This document shows, in pieces, positions 1-9,266 of a stretch of 54,215 bases of DNA. Positions within the stretch are counted from its first letter, which is position 1, and each line of letters begins with the position of its first letter. Made by a program: the position numbers and the translations under genes. Source of the stretch: a virus; the IMG/VR virus record IMGVR_UViG_3300010885_013679, positions 1 through 54,215 of that record. The stretch is one strand, 5' to 3'. Below the pieces are notes generated by a model, which saw only the letters and a program-made list of their open reading frames with translations, was not told the DNA's origin and did no database searches.

Positions 1-548
1 CTCGAATGTATCCCCATACCGATCTTATCCGCTAACACTTTTGCATTGTGCATCCCACCACCTTTTCCATCAAAAGTCATCTGACAAGGCACACTACCAA
101 TACTATCCCATAAAAACAATAAGTTATAAGGTATATCTCCCTTTTCTTGAGAATCAAGAATATTATTAATGAATTCTGTTGCTTGTTCAATTACATCAAA
201 CGAATCATTAAAAATAAACATACCATCATACTCACCAAGTTCGTTTTTCTCCGCTTGCAATCCTAATTCAATCGCATGTTCCCAAGACCATTTTTTCTCA
301 GTAATAATAAGAACAGGTAAATGACCTTTCTTTTGTGCGTCAGCAGCAGCAAGAATCATTGCCGTTGTTTTTGAAGTGTTTGAGTGCCCCAAGAACATAT
401 TAACACCCCCCATTACAGGTCCAGGTAAACCACAAGAGTTCATAAACGCCTCACCACAATTATAAAAACTTTCGGGTTTATATTTTGTTTTGGTGGAGAA
501 CTTATTTTTTATTGCGTCTAAACTAAATTCTTTCTTTTTCAATGCCAT
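1..548 (-). CDS. uvsX: UvsX/RecA-like recombinase (C-terminus beyond window)
   Basis: The first 182 residues are present; the rest lies left of base 1. A Walker A loop GHSNTSKTT sits at residues 54-62, with serine before the catalytic lysine where RecA has glycine, as in T4 UvsX (GPSKSFKS). A Walker B strand ending LLFLWDS has its aspartate at residue 148. The family forms filaments on single-stranded DNA and drives strand exchange, feeding recombination-dependent replication. It lies directly after gp32, its T4 partner, but a terminator hairpin separates the two, so it may have lower or separate expression. The start at 548 (MALKKKEF) is the first ATG in frame, and no Shine-Dalgarno is visible. 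Family assignment is strong; the choice of UvsX over RecA rests on the P-loop variant and the phage context. Confidence 0.88.
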   Translation of the reverse strand, partial: MALKKKEFSLDAIKNKFSTKTKYKPESFYNCGEAFMNSCGLPGPVMGGVNMFLGHSNTSKTTAMILAAADAQKKGHLPVLIITEKKWSWEHAIELGLQAEKNELGEYDGMFIFNDSFDVIEQATEFINNILDSQEKGDIPYNLLFLWDSIGSVPCQMTFDGKGGGMHNAKVLADKIGMGIHS

Positions 549-580
549 AATAATCAATATTTGTTATAAAAAATATATAT

Positions 581-609
581 AAAAAAACGGGAACTTTAAA
601 TGGTTCCCG
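581..609 (-). terminator. Intrinsic terminator after gp32
   Basis: A perfect 7-bp stem CGGGAAC/GTTCCCG with an 8-base loop is followed on the minus strand by seven T residues. It lies 25 bases past the gp32 stop codon and before uvsX. Confidence 0.8.
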
Positions 610-633
610 CCTAATTTTTTGTTGTTAATAAAC

Positions 634-1491
634 TTAGAATGGTAGGTCTTCTGCAGGCTCTTCATTCACTTGTGGATCCACTACAGGAACCTCTTGTTTT
701 GTTTTTGTTCCACCAATAGAAATGTCAGCACTTTCACCATAAACATATTTTTTAAGTTCTGTACTCCACATTGGGGTCTCTCCGATTGCAATCGCTTCCA
801 AATACTCAACAGGTTTTTTAGCGTATACATCATTCCATGTTAATTCGTCATCCATCCATCCACTCATGATTTCTTTATCTTCGTGAAGTAACGCCTGGTC
901 TTCATACATAACCGTTTGAATTACCGTGTACTCTTTTCCTTGTGGGGTTTTTGCTTTCTTAAGTTCGATGATTAAATCACGTCCTTTTTCTGCGTCAGTG
1001 ATATCGCCCTTAGCTTTCCAAATAGGAAGGATTTTATCCAAAATTCCCTCATTTTTGTAGTTGTGTTTGAATCTCCAAAATTTAACACCATCTTGTTCGT
1101 TATCACGGTCAACAACTTTAACAATGTAAAATAAACGTGAACGATATTGTGAAGCTAAATCTTTATCTTCTTTTTTACCTGTTTGGATTAGTTCGTTATA
1201 AACTTCTGTAAGTGGAGAACGTTCGTTGTCATTCTTACTCGGGTCATATAACTTAACCCATTGTCCGTTTACCATGATTTCGTGATACCATACTTCAACA
1301 AATGGCGATGAACCATCTTTTGTAGGTAAAATACGAACTCTACGTTGTGCGGATGTTTCGTTTTTCATTAAGATTGCGGAAAAATATCTCTTTAATCTGT
1401 CTTCTTGTGAGATGTTTACTCTCTGTGAACCACTTGGTTGTGCGTTCTTCTCGTACTGCGCAAGTACGGAATCTAATACTGAATTTGCCAT
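634..1491 (-). CDS. 32: Single-stranded DNA-binding protein, T4 gp32-like
   Basis: 285 residues against about 301 for T4 gp32. The OB-fold core aligns by eye: RVRILPTKDGSSPF (about 51-64) matches the T4 segment VIRFLPSKNDEQAPF, and the FWRFKHNYKNEGILDKI stretch matches its KVFKYRF...IWDKI region. The C-terminus is acidic and ends EDLPF, resembling the protein-docking tip of bacterial SSB. The protein has no cysteine at all, so the zinc site of T4 gp32 is absent. It coats single-stranded DNA at the fork and cooperates with UvsX and the polymerase. A host-type promoter lies about 36 bases upstream of the ATG, and a terminator follows. Confidence 0.88.
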   Translation of the reverse strand: MANSVLDSVLAQYEKNAQPSGSQRVNISQEDRLKRYFSAILMKNETSAQRRVRILPTKDGSSPFVEVWYHEIMVNGQWVKLYDPSKNDNERSPLTEVYNELIQTGKKEDKDLASQYRSRLFYIVKVVDRDNEQDGVKFWRFKHNYKNEGILDKILPIWKAKGDITDAEKGRDLIIELKKAKTPQGKEYTVIQTVMYEDQALLHEDKEIMSGWMDDELTWNDVYAKKPVEYLEAIAIGETPMWSTELKKYVYGESADISIGGTKTKQEVPVVDPQVNEEPAEDLPF

Positions 1492-1526
1492 AAATAAATT
1501 TTAAATTATTACTCTTTTATCTACAA

Positions 1527-1557
1527 CAAATATAGGTACAAATACCAGAATGTCAAA
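1527..1557 (-). promoter_or_regulatory. Bacteroidota-type promoter for gp32
   Basis: On the minus strand TTTG (1557-1554) is followed after exactly 19 bases by TATATTTG (1534-1527). This matches the TTTG and TAnnTTTG elements described for the primary sigma factor of Bacteroides and Flavobacterium. A TTGACA is embedded in the upstream box. The leader before the gp32 ATG would be roughly 30 bases. Confidence 0.75.
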
Positions 1558-1568
1558 TGAAATGGCAT

Positions 1569-1594
1569 AAAAAAAGGGGACTTACAATCCCCTT
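1569..1594 (-). terminator. Intrinsic terminator after the PAPEGA-repeat gene
   Basis: A 6-bp stem AAGGGG/CCCCTT with a 9-base loop is followed by a T-run of seven on the minus strand. It lies just past the stop codon at 1615 and upstream of the gp32 promoter box, insulating the two units. Confidence 0.65.
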
Positions 1595-1614
1595 AAATTT
1601 TTATTTTTAAATTA

Positions 1615-2313
1615 TTAATTATCCTCTTCTTGGTCGTAAATATTAAACGTTTTTTTAACTTCGTTTGGTGAAAAATTTTCAACGTCATCAGAAGTTAAAA
1701 TATACTCATTTTTACCTGTCTCTTCCATCTCACCTTTTTTATCACTAAAAAAATCTGTTAATTTTTGATTATAAGGGTAAGAATCCAATGAACGTAACAT
1801 TAATTTTTCTTCCGGTGTTTTTTCTCTATATTTGTCAAACTTAGCCTCTAAACTATTAATTTTATCTATAATTTGGTCCATATTCGATAGTTTACTTTCT
1901 AAATCATCTAATTTAGCGAACATACCATCCATAAATTCGTCTTGTTTTGTTTTAATATCTTGTTGAGCACTAACTAAATCAGTTATATCTATCTCTTCAG
2001 TATCGCCTTCACCACCTTCACCAGTATCTTCTGCTCCAACTTCTTCCACATCGGGGTCATTATCAACATCAATTGGTTCTGCGATTACATCAGGTGCCGG
2101 TGCTCCTTCAGGTGCCGGTGCTCCTTCAGGTGCCGGTGCTCCTTCAGGTGCCGGTGCTCCTTCAGGTGCCGGTGCTCCTTCAGGTGCTGGCGCTCCTTCA
2201 GGTGCTGGCGGAGTATCAATCTGCTCACTAATTATATAATTATTTATTTGATTAAATCTTTTTAATTCTTCTAAAATTTTCTTGTCTAAACTCATCGTCA
2301 TATTTTTAACCAT
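1615..2313 (-). CDS. Acidic proline-rich repeat protein, unknown function
   Basis: Not recognised. Three regions can be seen: a short helical N-terminus (about 1-30), a low-complexity linker of repeated PAPEGA units (about 34-75) followed by a very acidic stretch, and a C-terminal part (from about residue 110) with a heptad-like coiled-coil pattern (LDDLESKLSNMDQIIDKI). The longest reading starts at 2313; ATGs at 2301 and 2295 (MSLDKKILEE) are equally plausible because no ribosome binding site decides. The first start overlaps the end of the upstream gene by 8 bases, suggesting translational coupling. The form suggests a flexible scaffold or tether. A role in the virion or replication complex cannot be told from sequence. 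Confidence 0.7.
   Translation of the reverse strand: MVKNMTMSLDKKILEELKRFNQINNYIISEQIDTPPAPEGAPAPEGAPAPEGAPAPEGAPAPEGAPAPEGAPAPDVIAEPIDVDNDPDVEEVGAEDTGEGGEGDTEEIDITDLVSAQQDIKTKQDEFMDGMFAKLDDLESKLSNMDQIIDKINSLEAKFDKYREKTPEEKLMLRSLDSYPYNQKLTDFFSDKKGEMEETGKNEYILTSDDVENFSPNEVKKTFNIYDQEEDN
2090..2212 (-). repeat. 18-bp coding tandem repeat (PAPEGA)
   Basis: About 6.8 copies of an 18-base unit lie in one reading frame. The first five copies are identical; the sixth and the partial seventh carry GCTGGC in place of GCCGGT. Such identity points to recent expansion by slippage. Confidence 0.95.
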
Positions 2314-2530
2314 TCAGTAATGTTTTAACCCCTGTTGGGGTTTCAACTTTTAAAGTCCTATTGGTCTTTAATGTATTATCCACTCTTTCGATTAACCCAT
2401 CCTTCATTCTTATGGTATAACAATCTCCCGTGTCAAGGTCACACACTTCTTTGTAACCATTACCGGTTTGTTTTTCAGTAATACGAGTATCTTTTCTTAA
2501 ATAATCGTCTAATAAATTTTTGATGTTCAT
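2306..2530 (-). CDS. Small hypothetical protein
   Basis: 74 residues, charged, with no recognised family. The middle (KEVCDLDTGDCYTIRMKDGLIERVDN) looks like a small beta-sheet domain with two cysteines six residues apart. The start at 2530 is supported by a TATTTATA box 12 bases upstream. Its end overlaps the first possible start of the following PAPEGA protein, so the two are probably cotranscribed. Confidence 0.6.
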   Translation of the reverse strand: MNIKNLLDDYLRKDTRITEKQTGNGYKEVCDLDTGDCYTIRMKDGLIERVDNTLKTNRTLKVETPTGVKTLLNG

Positions 2531-2542
2531 AATTCTTTTTTA

Positions 2543-2550
2543 TATAAATA
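2543..2550 (-). promoter_or_regulatory. TATTTATA late-promoter-like box
   Basis: Exact TATTTATA on the coding strand, 12 bases before the ATG at 2530, with no TTGACA- or TTTG-like box at the usual upstream distance. Confidence 0.5.
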
Positions 2551-2568
2551 TATCGTTTATTAATAAAA

Positions 2569-5500
2569 TTACGGGAATAACGTGAATACCTTTTTTATAA
2601 TGTTAAGATATGCAGAATAAGCCGAGGATATTAAATTATTATTTTGAACGTTTGTTAACACATAATCCCTTATTTCTATTGCGGTTTTTCCATAACCATA
2701 TCCCGTATCCCATGTAGAAATAAGTAATTGTACTATTGCCTTTTGATATTTCTCCTCGTCATCGTCCCCTGTGTTAATATTTTTTAAATCAACAATTAAT
2801 GGTGACATATTTTTATGTAAAGTATAAACAACATTAATAGGGTCCATTACGTTACCAAATGAAAACAATGGTACCGCTTCCCCATCAATGTCAGTACAAA
2901 CCAATTCACTTAATGTTGCATTATCAGCAAAAACATTAGCCGCGCTAATTTCAAATAAATTATTATTAATTGGTTGTAATAAATCGTCGGTAAACCCATT
3001 AGATGATCTTGTAACCGCAATTGTTCCCATCATAATTGCAATGTACCTATCTATACCCGGAACAGAATTTATTTTATTAGCTAATTGAGCATATGTTACA
3101 CTACCTCTTGTAATTCCAACAAATGGTAATGTTCCGTATTTAGTATCAACCAATATTTGACACTCATCTTCTGGTTTTAAAGTCGTACCAACGGCAGCAT
3201 CTTGGTCCAAAGTAGTTTCAACAGGAGTAACGGTGGTTGCGGGGTTTGGTGTTTGTAATATTTCCTGTTGGTACTTTTCTAAATAATTTGTTTTAATGTA
3301 TGTTGCCAAACTGTTAGGTTGTGGTAATGCGTATTTTGGCATCCTATTACCCTCAAACGTAGTTGTAAAATCCCTTTCAGTTATACTATGAGACACATCA
3401 CTAATTAAGTACGGACCATAAAATAAAGGGACATGTCTTAAATTAAAGTACATCATAGGTTGTATCATTACATTACCTAATGATTTAATGGTTGAATGGT
3501 ATGAAGCACTTTTATATAAAGAATACATGGATGTTGTTTGTTGAGCAATTTTATCACCATTAACACCATTAGCCATTTGGTCTCTAACTGCAAATGTTGC
3601 CGCAGTATTTTTCTTATCGTCCATTCCAACATCAACACTATAAAACATATTTTGATTTTGTATTCCAAAATCCACGTTAAACCCAACAACCTTATTAGAT
3701 AATGCAAAATTATACTTAGTAATATCCGTAGGTATCCTATTAGGATTAGTTGATGGATTTTTAAAATCAAAACTATCGTCCCCATAAACCACAAAAGCAT
3801 TATCTTTTTGTTGTGGATGTTCAGATTCTTTACCAACATATATTAATAAAAACTTAGGTCTTGAGTCTAAGTAATTAACTTCAGTATAAGTACCAAAAAG
3901 AGAATTAGGGACATCTATTTGTTTTGGTTGTGCGTTTTTAGCTGGTGATTGGTTCCCATAAAAATTGATGTAAGCAGGCATAGCATAAAATAACATATTA
4001 TCTTGTTTTTTCATTATAAACCCAATAACATCTAAAATAGAAATGGTATTATCCCCCTTTAATATTTCAGCAATACCCATAACATCAACTTGTAACGAAT
4101 TTCCTATATCACCATTAGCAGTATTTTGGAAAAGAAAATCTTCAAATATTGTTCTAGTTGTTAAATCACTTCCAGCAATCCATTTGTCATTAAATGATTG
4201 GAAAGTATTGTAAGTACTTAATTTTGTTATATCTCCGCTGACCGACGAATTAATACCTGATGGTGTTGATTTTGTAGATGGTAAAAACTTATTTAAATAA
4301 TTAGAAATCTCTAAAACCATATCAGCCTGTATATCCGTTTGTTGGTTTAAAAAATTATTAAACGCAGTAAAGAATGTTGTATTTGTCCATGGACCACCAA
4401 ATGCCTTTATTTTTTCTTTTGCATAAATTTTAATTATAGGATAAAGTACTTTTATATTATCCGATGTAAATCCTATATTTTGTTCAATAAAAAAGTCAGT
4501 AATCACTGAACCACTATTTGTATACTGAGAAATGTCAAACGCATTAGAGAATCCAACATACTTTTGTAATGTTTTCCAAGCTTCAGAATTATTAGTTTGA
4601 CTATTTAATAAAGTCACATTTAATCCATCACCAGGTAACGAACCGTCAATATAAGGATTAAATGTTATTCTATCTACAGGATGTAAAGTCGTATCATCTG
4701 AGAAACTATTAAACACTCTCCTATTAAAATTTCCAGGATTACCAATTTTTAGTATACAGTCAAAATTTAAAAACTCTTGCATCTTTTTAGATGCTAAGAT
4801 TTGTTGAGCCTGAGAAATACTAACACAATCTTGATTTTGTTGATTTGTTAGGACATTAGGTAAATCTGTTTCTTTTACTTTTAATAGATTTAATATCTGG
4901 TCCTTAAGTCTTCGTTGTTTAATATTTTTAATCTTATTGGTATCAATATAATTTGGTGAGGTTTTCTCACCTTTTAAAACAAGTATCTCTGACGCATCAG
5001 CATTTGGATCACAGAAACCTAAAAACGCCCTTTCAAACTCATCAAGTATGTCAGGAGTAAACACCGCAAATAAATCCGAAATATCACTATAATTACCATT
5101 AAATGAGTGATTGTACGAAGATGGATATTGTTCAGGTGTTGGTTTTGCTATCTTTGATAAATCATAATACCCATAATTACTTAATCCCCATAATGTCCTA
5201 ACAGACCCATTATACATTGCGGGATTATCTTTAATGTCTATTTTTATTTTACCATTTTTAAAACATTCCAAAACTGATTGATTAAATGGGCTACCCCCAT
5301 TTGATGGTATCGGTATATAGACTTTATTATTTTTATCTACGGACGCATCTTTATCAAAAATCAAATATTGGAAATATGAATTCACAGCAATACTTCTATT
5401 TAAATCAAGTGGGTCTCCATTAAACGGCATAAAATAAGATGAGTTAGTGTTAGCACCAATTCTTAATTTATTTTTATCATAAGCGTCTGAAAATTCTTGA

Positions 5501-8500
5501 CCATTATATGTTGTGAACAAATCTTTTTTAGTGAGATACCAATGCATATCATTAATTAATTTAGGATAAAATCCTGTGTTATATGTTTCAATATAATTAA
5601 TATTAGCGGGCGCCACGGTTTGCGTATCAAAAGCTTTAAAAGTTCTAGTACCACCGGTATAATCTTTAATCGTATATTGGGTAGAAAGGTTATTTAATGT
5701 CGGATCATAATATTTTTTGTAGTCAAAGTCTAACCATCCATCATCTAATATATCCGTAGTTTTATTAGAATCTATCCATGTTTTATATCTATGCCAAATA
5801 GAACCATACCTTAATATATATGAATACGGCATTTGGTGTATTGCGGAAAATTTAAATAGTGTTGGTATTAAATCATCAACGTAACCTTTAATGTCTAAAT
5901 TATAAAATTCTGTGTCATTAAAAAAAGCATTTAAATACACATAACCTAAACTGACGTATGGATTTTCTATCTTATTTTTTTCATTTTCAACCCCTTTAAG
6001 TAAAGAATTAATAAAAAATGGAGTGTTAAATATTGAGGTCGTTTGAGTGTCAGTAACATTACCACTGTAATTATTGTAAATAATGTATGATTCACTTAAT
6101 ACTTTATTGCCATTATTAGCCTTTTCATTAAAAAGTTGAGTTAATTCTATATTATTTTTAACGGGAGTACTTGTATTAGGGATATTAAAAACAATTTGGT
6201 TAAAGTTTTTATATTCATACCGTTCATATATTCCATAAAGACTTAACTTTTGTGATAACGAATTTTCATTTAATCTAGCAATTGTTTTTTTATCATCTAA
6301 AAAAATAAGAGTCTTTGTTGTGTCATAATCGAAGTCGGTACTATATAAGTCAAGAACATCACTAAATAGTTTAGTAGACGTTTCTGTACTTTCTAAATAT
6401 GATTTAAAATTTTCAATTAATGGGACCGCAGTGTCCAAACTTATCGATCTACCATCAATAGTATCTAAACTATATAATCCAGATTGGTTATCCAACATAT
6501 TAACAATATACTGCGTGGTATAATTATCTCTTTCAAAATTCCAATATTTTTGAGAAGCTCCGTTATTAGAAATACTTTTCATATATCCCTCTAAAGTAGT
6601 TAAACTAATTGGCGTTGTTTTTAACTTTTCAGAAAGATTTGGATTCTCTAATGCCGCTCTTTTAGCATTTTGAGCCTCTAAATCAGCAATAAATTTATCA
6701 ACTTGTTTTAGTTTATAATTACCTCTAAATAACTGAGTATAATGACTAGTTAAGTATACCCTCTCATAAAGTTCATAAAAAAATGAAATTTCACTAGTGT
6801 CTTCATATGGTATAACCGTAAATGGAAATTCTAAAGCATTTGATGATGCGTAGTTATTTAATATTGTTGGATTAATATATGAACCACCTCTTGAGCTAGG
6901 GGCCTTAGATACTGCGGCTTCTAAATATTTTTCAGTAAAGAATATTTCAGGCCAAACTGTTCTATCAAAACCATTTGTTTGTGTAACATATTTAGGGTTA
7001 CCTAAATATTGTACCGTGTACATCTCCCTACCGTCCGGTTGTTTTTCAAGAGTAAAATAAGTAGGCCAAGGATAAACAACATTTTTATTATTCTCATTAC
7101 CCACATAATTAACCAAATTTTTAGAATCAACACCAAAATTTTTACCTGGAGGAATTATAGACGATATTCTTTTTGGGTTATTTTTTTTACTCCAAGAGTC
7201 GTAATGTGTTTGGTCCATTAACCTATAGAACGTATCAACTCCCGCCATTATGATTGCAAAAACGTTTCTAATTGTTGGTTGAAAACCTAAACCTGCATTA
7301 CTGTTGATTAATTTCTCCGCTAACTGGTCGGAAAACGTTTGTTCAATAACCGTTTGTTTAGTTTTAAGAGTAGAACTCATTTTATCTAATTTATCTAAAA
7401 AACTATTTGGGGCATAATTGTTTGAACCTATCTCCAACTCCCCATATTTAAAAAAGGTTGGGATGTCGTCTACAATATCTCCCGTTGATACATCTTTTTT
7501 CTTACCAAATAATTCAAAATCCTTTGTTATTTGTGTTTTAAATGTAATTAATTCTGAAGGTGTTGGTGTTCGTCCTATTTTTTTTGTTAATGTATTTTTA
7601 TAATCAGTTTCGGTTAAATTGACATAAGAAAATTGTATAACAATATCATTAGGAGATAAAAAAACCGGAATCTCTTGATTATCATATGTCTCATTACCTA
7701 TTTTATAGAACCCATTCTCACCAAAAGATGCATTTTTTTTAAAGTTTTCTACCCCACCTATAATCTCCGCACTAATATCGGCTTTTAATTGTTCTCTATA
7801 ATCAAAATCAATATTAGGTTTGAATGGGTAATAAATCTCATTATCATGTATAATATAACTATTAGTATCCAAATATGTGTTTATAACTTTACTATAAACC
7901 GTTTTTTTTAATTCCGCTATTAAATTATTATAAGAGTTAATATCATTTAAAACCGCAAAATCACCTTTTTTAATATCCTCTTCTATAGCAGTATTAAAGT
8001 TATCACATCTTAATATAAACTCTTCAATTGTTAATCTTGGAAATCCTTTCTCTATTAATCCCTTTGATTCGTATATACTATAAACCTCATCCATTTTTTG
8101 AGCCCCCAATGAGGTTTGAGTTGTTGTGACGTTATTAGTACTATTTGGGGACGCACTGTTGTTTGTCGATTCAGTTCTTTCGACTACCGTAGGAAACATT
8201 TTTGGAGCAACTCTAGCATAGTCCAATATAGTATCACTTAATAACCCAGTTAGTTTACCAACAAAACTTAATCTAATCTCATAGTTACCACTTTCTTGGT
8301 CAAAAGAAGCATTAAACTTTGTAAGATTTAACGCATATCTTATCGCCTTACCGTAATAACCTTTTATTGTTAAATAAAACAATGGATAGGGTAAATTAAA
8401 AAAAACAGAATAAATAGACTTCTCACCTTGTTCAAATAAGGTTCTACCTTGAATATCAACTAATGTCATATCAACGGTAGGTATTCCATTTGCAACAACT

Positions 8501-8958
8501 TTAACGATAATATTTGTGATTCCCAACATTTGGGTATCCGAATAATTATTAACATCTCTAAAGTTAATAGTTTTACCGTTAACGGTTTTAGATTTTTGAC
8601 TTCCTTGATTTAACCCCCCACCTACACGCGAATTTAATCCCGTTATTTGGTCAGTATACGACGTATCAAAATTATTTTTTCCGCCAGGTTGTAAAAAATT
8701 AATTACAGACGCGGGATCACTCGAATCTGATTTTAGACTTGCAACTGTGGAGTTAACGATATCTAACGTTTCTCCAACCGCAAGTTTTGTTCTTGGTATT
8801 ACTTTAGTTTCTAAATTTGCGTAATACACTAAATCTTCGTGGTCAACTAATCTGTCTTGCACTTTATTATTAACGATTATTTTGTTTGGGTCGATTAGAA
8901 CAATATTGTCATAATCCGTTTCAACATAAATCGGTTGTTTTGAAAGGTTATCTGCCAT
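2569..8958 (-). CDS. Giant baseplate/hub-like structural protein (2129 aa)
   Basis: A very long virion protein at the distal end of the tail operon. The N-terminal part (about 120-260) has a beta-rich module beginning around VDMTLVDIQGRTLFEQG that resembles hub-type domains of contractile tails. Near residue 1880 is GPYLISDVSHSITERDFT, a phrase typical of hub proteins of the gp27/late-control type. The last 230 residues form a further compact domain that might be a cell-wall hydrolase, but I cannot identify catalytic residues. The middle is Asn-, Tyr- and Thr-rich and unrecognised. The start at 8958 overlaps the end of the gp53-like gene by 11 bases. Placement after tape measure and gp53-like genes supports the baseplate. 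Homology of individual domains is an inference from motifs. Confidence 0.7.
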   Translation of the reverse strand: MADNLSKQPIYVETDYDNIVLIDPNKIIVNNKVQDRLVDHEDLVYYANLETKVIPRTKLAVGETLDIVNSTVASLKSDSSDPASVINFLQPGGKNNFDTSYTDQITGLNSRVGGGLNQGSQKSKTVNGKTINFRDVNNYSDTQMLGITNIIVKVVANGIPTVDMTLVDIQGRTLFEQGEKSIYSVFFNLPYPLFYLTIKGYYGKAIRYALNLTKFNASFDQESGNYEIRLSFVGKLTGLLSDTILDYARVAPKMFPTVVERTESTNNSASPNSTNNVTTTQTSLGAQKMDEVYSIYESKGLIEKGFPRLTIEEFILRCDNFNTAIEEDIKKGDFAVLNDINSYNNLIAELKKTVYSKVINTYLDTNSYIIHDNEIYYPFKPNIDFDYREQLKADISAEIIGGVENFKKNASFGENGFYKIGNETYDNQEIPVFLSPNDIVIQFSYVNLTETDYKNTLTKKIGRTPTPSELITFKTQITKDFELFGKKKDVSTGDIVDDIPTFFKYGELEIGSNNYAPNSFLDKLDKMSSTLKTKQTVIEQTFSDQLAEKLINSNAGLGFQPTIRNVFAIIMAGVDTFYRLMDQTHYDSWSKKNNPKRISSIIPPGKNFGVDSKNLVNYVGNENNKNVVYPWPTYFTLEKQPDGREMYTVQYLGNPKYVTQTNGFDRTVWPEIFFTEKYLEAAVSKAPSSRGGSYINPTILNNYASSNALEFPFTVIPYEDTSEISFFYELYERVYLTSHYTQLFRGNYKLKQVDKFIADLEAQNAKRAALENPNLSEKLKTTPISLTTLEGYMKSISNNGASQKYWNFERDNYTTQYIVNMLDNQSGLYSLDTIDGRSISLDTAVPLIENFKSYLESTETSTKLFSDVLDLYSTDFDYDTTKTLIFLDDKKTIARLNENSLSQKLSLYGIYERYEYKNFNQIVFNIPNTSTPVKNNIELTQLFNEKANNGNKVLSESYIIYNNYSGNVTDTQTTSIFNTPFFINSLLKGVENEKNKIENPYVSLGYVYLNAFFNDTEFYNLDIKGYVDDLIPTLFKFSAIHQMPYSYILRYGSIWHRYKTWIDSNKTTDILDDGWLDFDYKKYYDPTLNNLSTQYTIKDYTGGTRTFKAFDTQTVAPANINYIETYNTGFYPKLINDMHWYLTKKDLFTTYNGQEFSDAYDKNKLRIGANTNSSYFMPFNGDPLDLNRSIAVNSYFQYLIFDKDASVDKNNKVYIPIPSNGGSPFNQSVLECFKNGKIKIDIKDNPAMYNGSVRTLWGLSNYGYYDLSKIAKPTPEQYPSSYNHSFNGNYSDISDLFAVFTPDILDEFERAFLGFCDPNADASEILVLKGEKTSPNYIDTNKIKNIKQRRLKDQILNLLKVKETDLPNVLTNQQNQDCVSISQAQQILASKKMQEFLNFDCILKIGNPGNFNRRVFNSFSDDTTLHPVDRITFNPYIDGSLPGDGLNVTLLNSQTNNSEAWKTLQKYVGFSNAFDISQYTNSGSVITDFFIEQNIGFTSDNIKVLYPIIKIYAKEKIKAFGGPWTNTTFFTAFNNFLNQQTDIQADMVLEISNYLNKFLPSTKSTPSGINSSVSGDITKLSTYNTFQSFNDKWIAGSDLTTRTIFEDFLFQNTANGDIGNSLQVDVMGIAEILKGDNTISILDVIGFIMKKQDNMLFYAMPAYINFYGNQSPAKNAQPKQIDVPNSLFGTYTEVNYLDSRPKFLLIYVGKESEHPQQKDNAFVVYGDDSFDFKNPSTNPNRIPTDITKYNFALSNKVVGFNVDFGIQNQNMFYSVDVGMDDKKNTAATFAVRDQMANGVNGDKIAQQTTSMYSLYKSASYHSTIKSLGNVMIQPMMYFNLRHVPLFYGPYLISDVSHSITERDFTTTFEGNRMPKYALPQPNSLATYIKTNYLEKYQQEILQTPNPATTVTPVETTLDQDAAVGTTLKPEDECQILVDTKYGTLPFVGITRGSVTYAQLANKINSVPGIDRYIAIMMGTIAVTRSSNGFTDDLLQPINNNLFEISAANVFADNATLSELVCTDIDGEAVPLFSFGNVMDPINVVYTLHKNMSPLIVDLKNINTGDDDEEKYQKAIVQLLISTWDTGYGYGKTAIEIRDYVLTNVQNNNLISSAYSAYLNIIKKVFTLFP

Positions 8959-9265
8959 AATAAAAAATATGTGTATCTACCGCATTTTTGTAGTCTAAAA
9001 GAGCACCCAATAATGGATATGGAATATTAAGTATTGTTCCGTCAGGAATATTAGTTTCTAATCCCCCATAAGATGGGTTAGCCATCATTATCAACCAACC
9101 AAAATACGGTGAACCATATTTTTCATAACTAAGCTTGTCTAACCTAGTTTGGTTATCTCTATATACGTATCTTTGGTCTGTGGATCTAGATGGTAACGTA
9201 ACATATGGTACAACCGTTTGCGTTCCATTAACAAAAAAGTTTTGGTATCTATTATAATATTGCAT
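8948..9265 (-). CDS. 53: gp53-like baseplate wedge / LysM-type tail protein
   Basis: 105 residues with a LysM-like pattern: RLDKLSYEKYGSPYFGWLIMMANP (about 41-64), then DGTILNIPYP, matching the 'low-complexity start, small-residue helix, NP, IP end' signature of phage LysM/gp53 proteins. In T4, gp53 joins adjacent wedges into the baseplate ring; T4 gp53 is nearly twice as long, so this is a minimal version. It lies one base after the 2032-aa gene and overlaps the 2129-aa gene, so it is part of one translationally coupled baseplate block. Confidence 0.65.
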   Translation of the reverse strand: MQYYNRYQNFFVNGTQTVVPYVTLPSRSTDQRYVYRDNQTRLDKLSYEKYGSPYFGWLIMMANPSYGGLETNIPDGTILNIPYPLLGALLDYKNAVDTHIFYYGR

Positions 9266-9266
9266 A

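Noticed and set aside
2090-2212. CRISPR-like array
   Set aside because: Repeats are contiguous, in frame and code for PAPEGA; there are no spacers.
8700-8960. Cell-wall hydrolase at the end of the 2129-aa protein as a firm feature
   Set aside because: No catalytic residues could be identified; kept only as a possibility in the gene entry.
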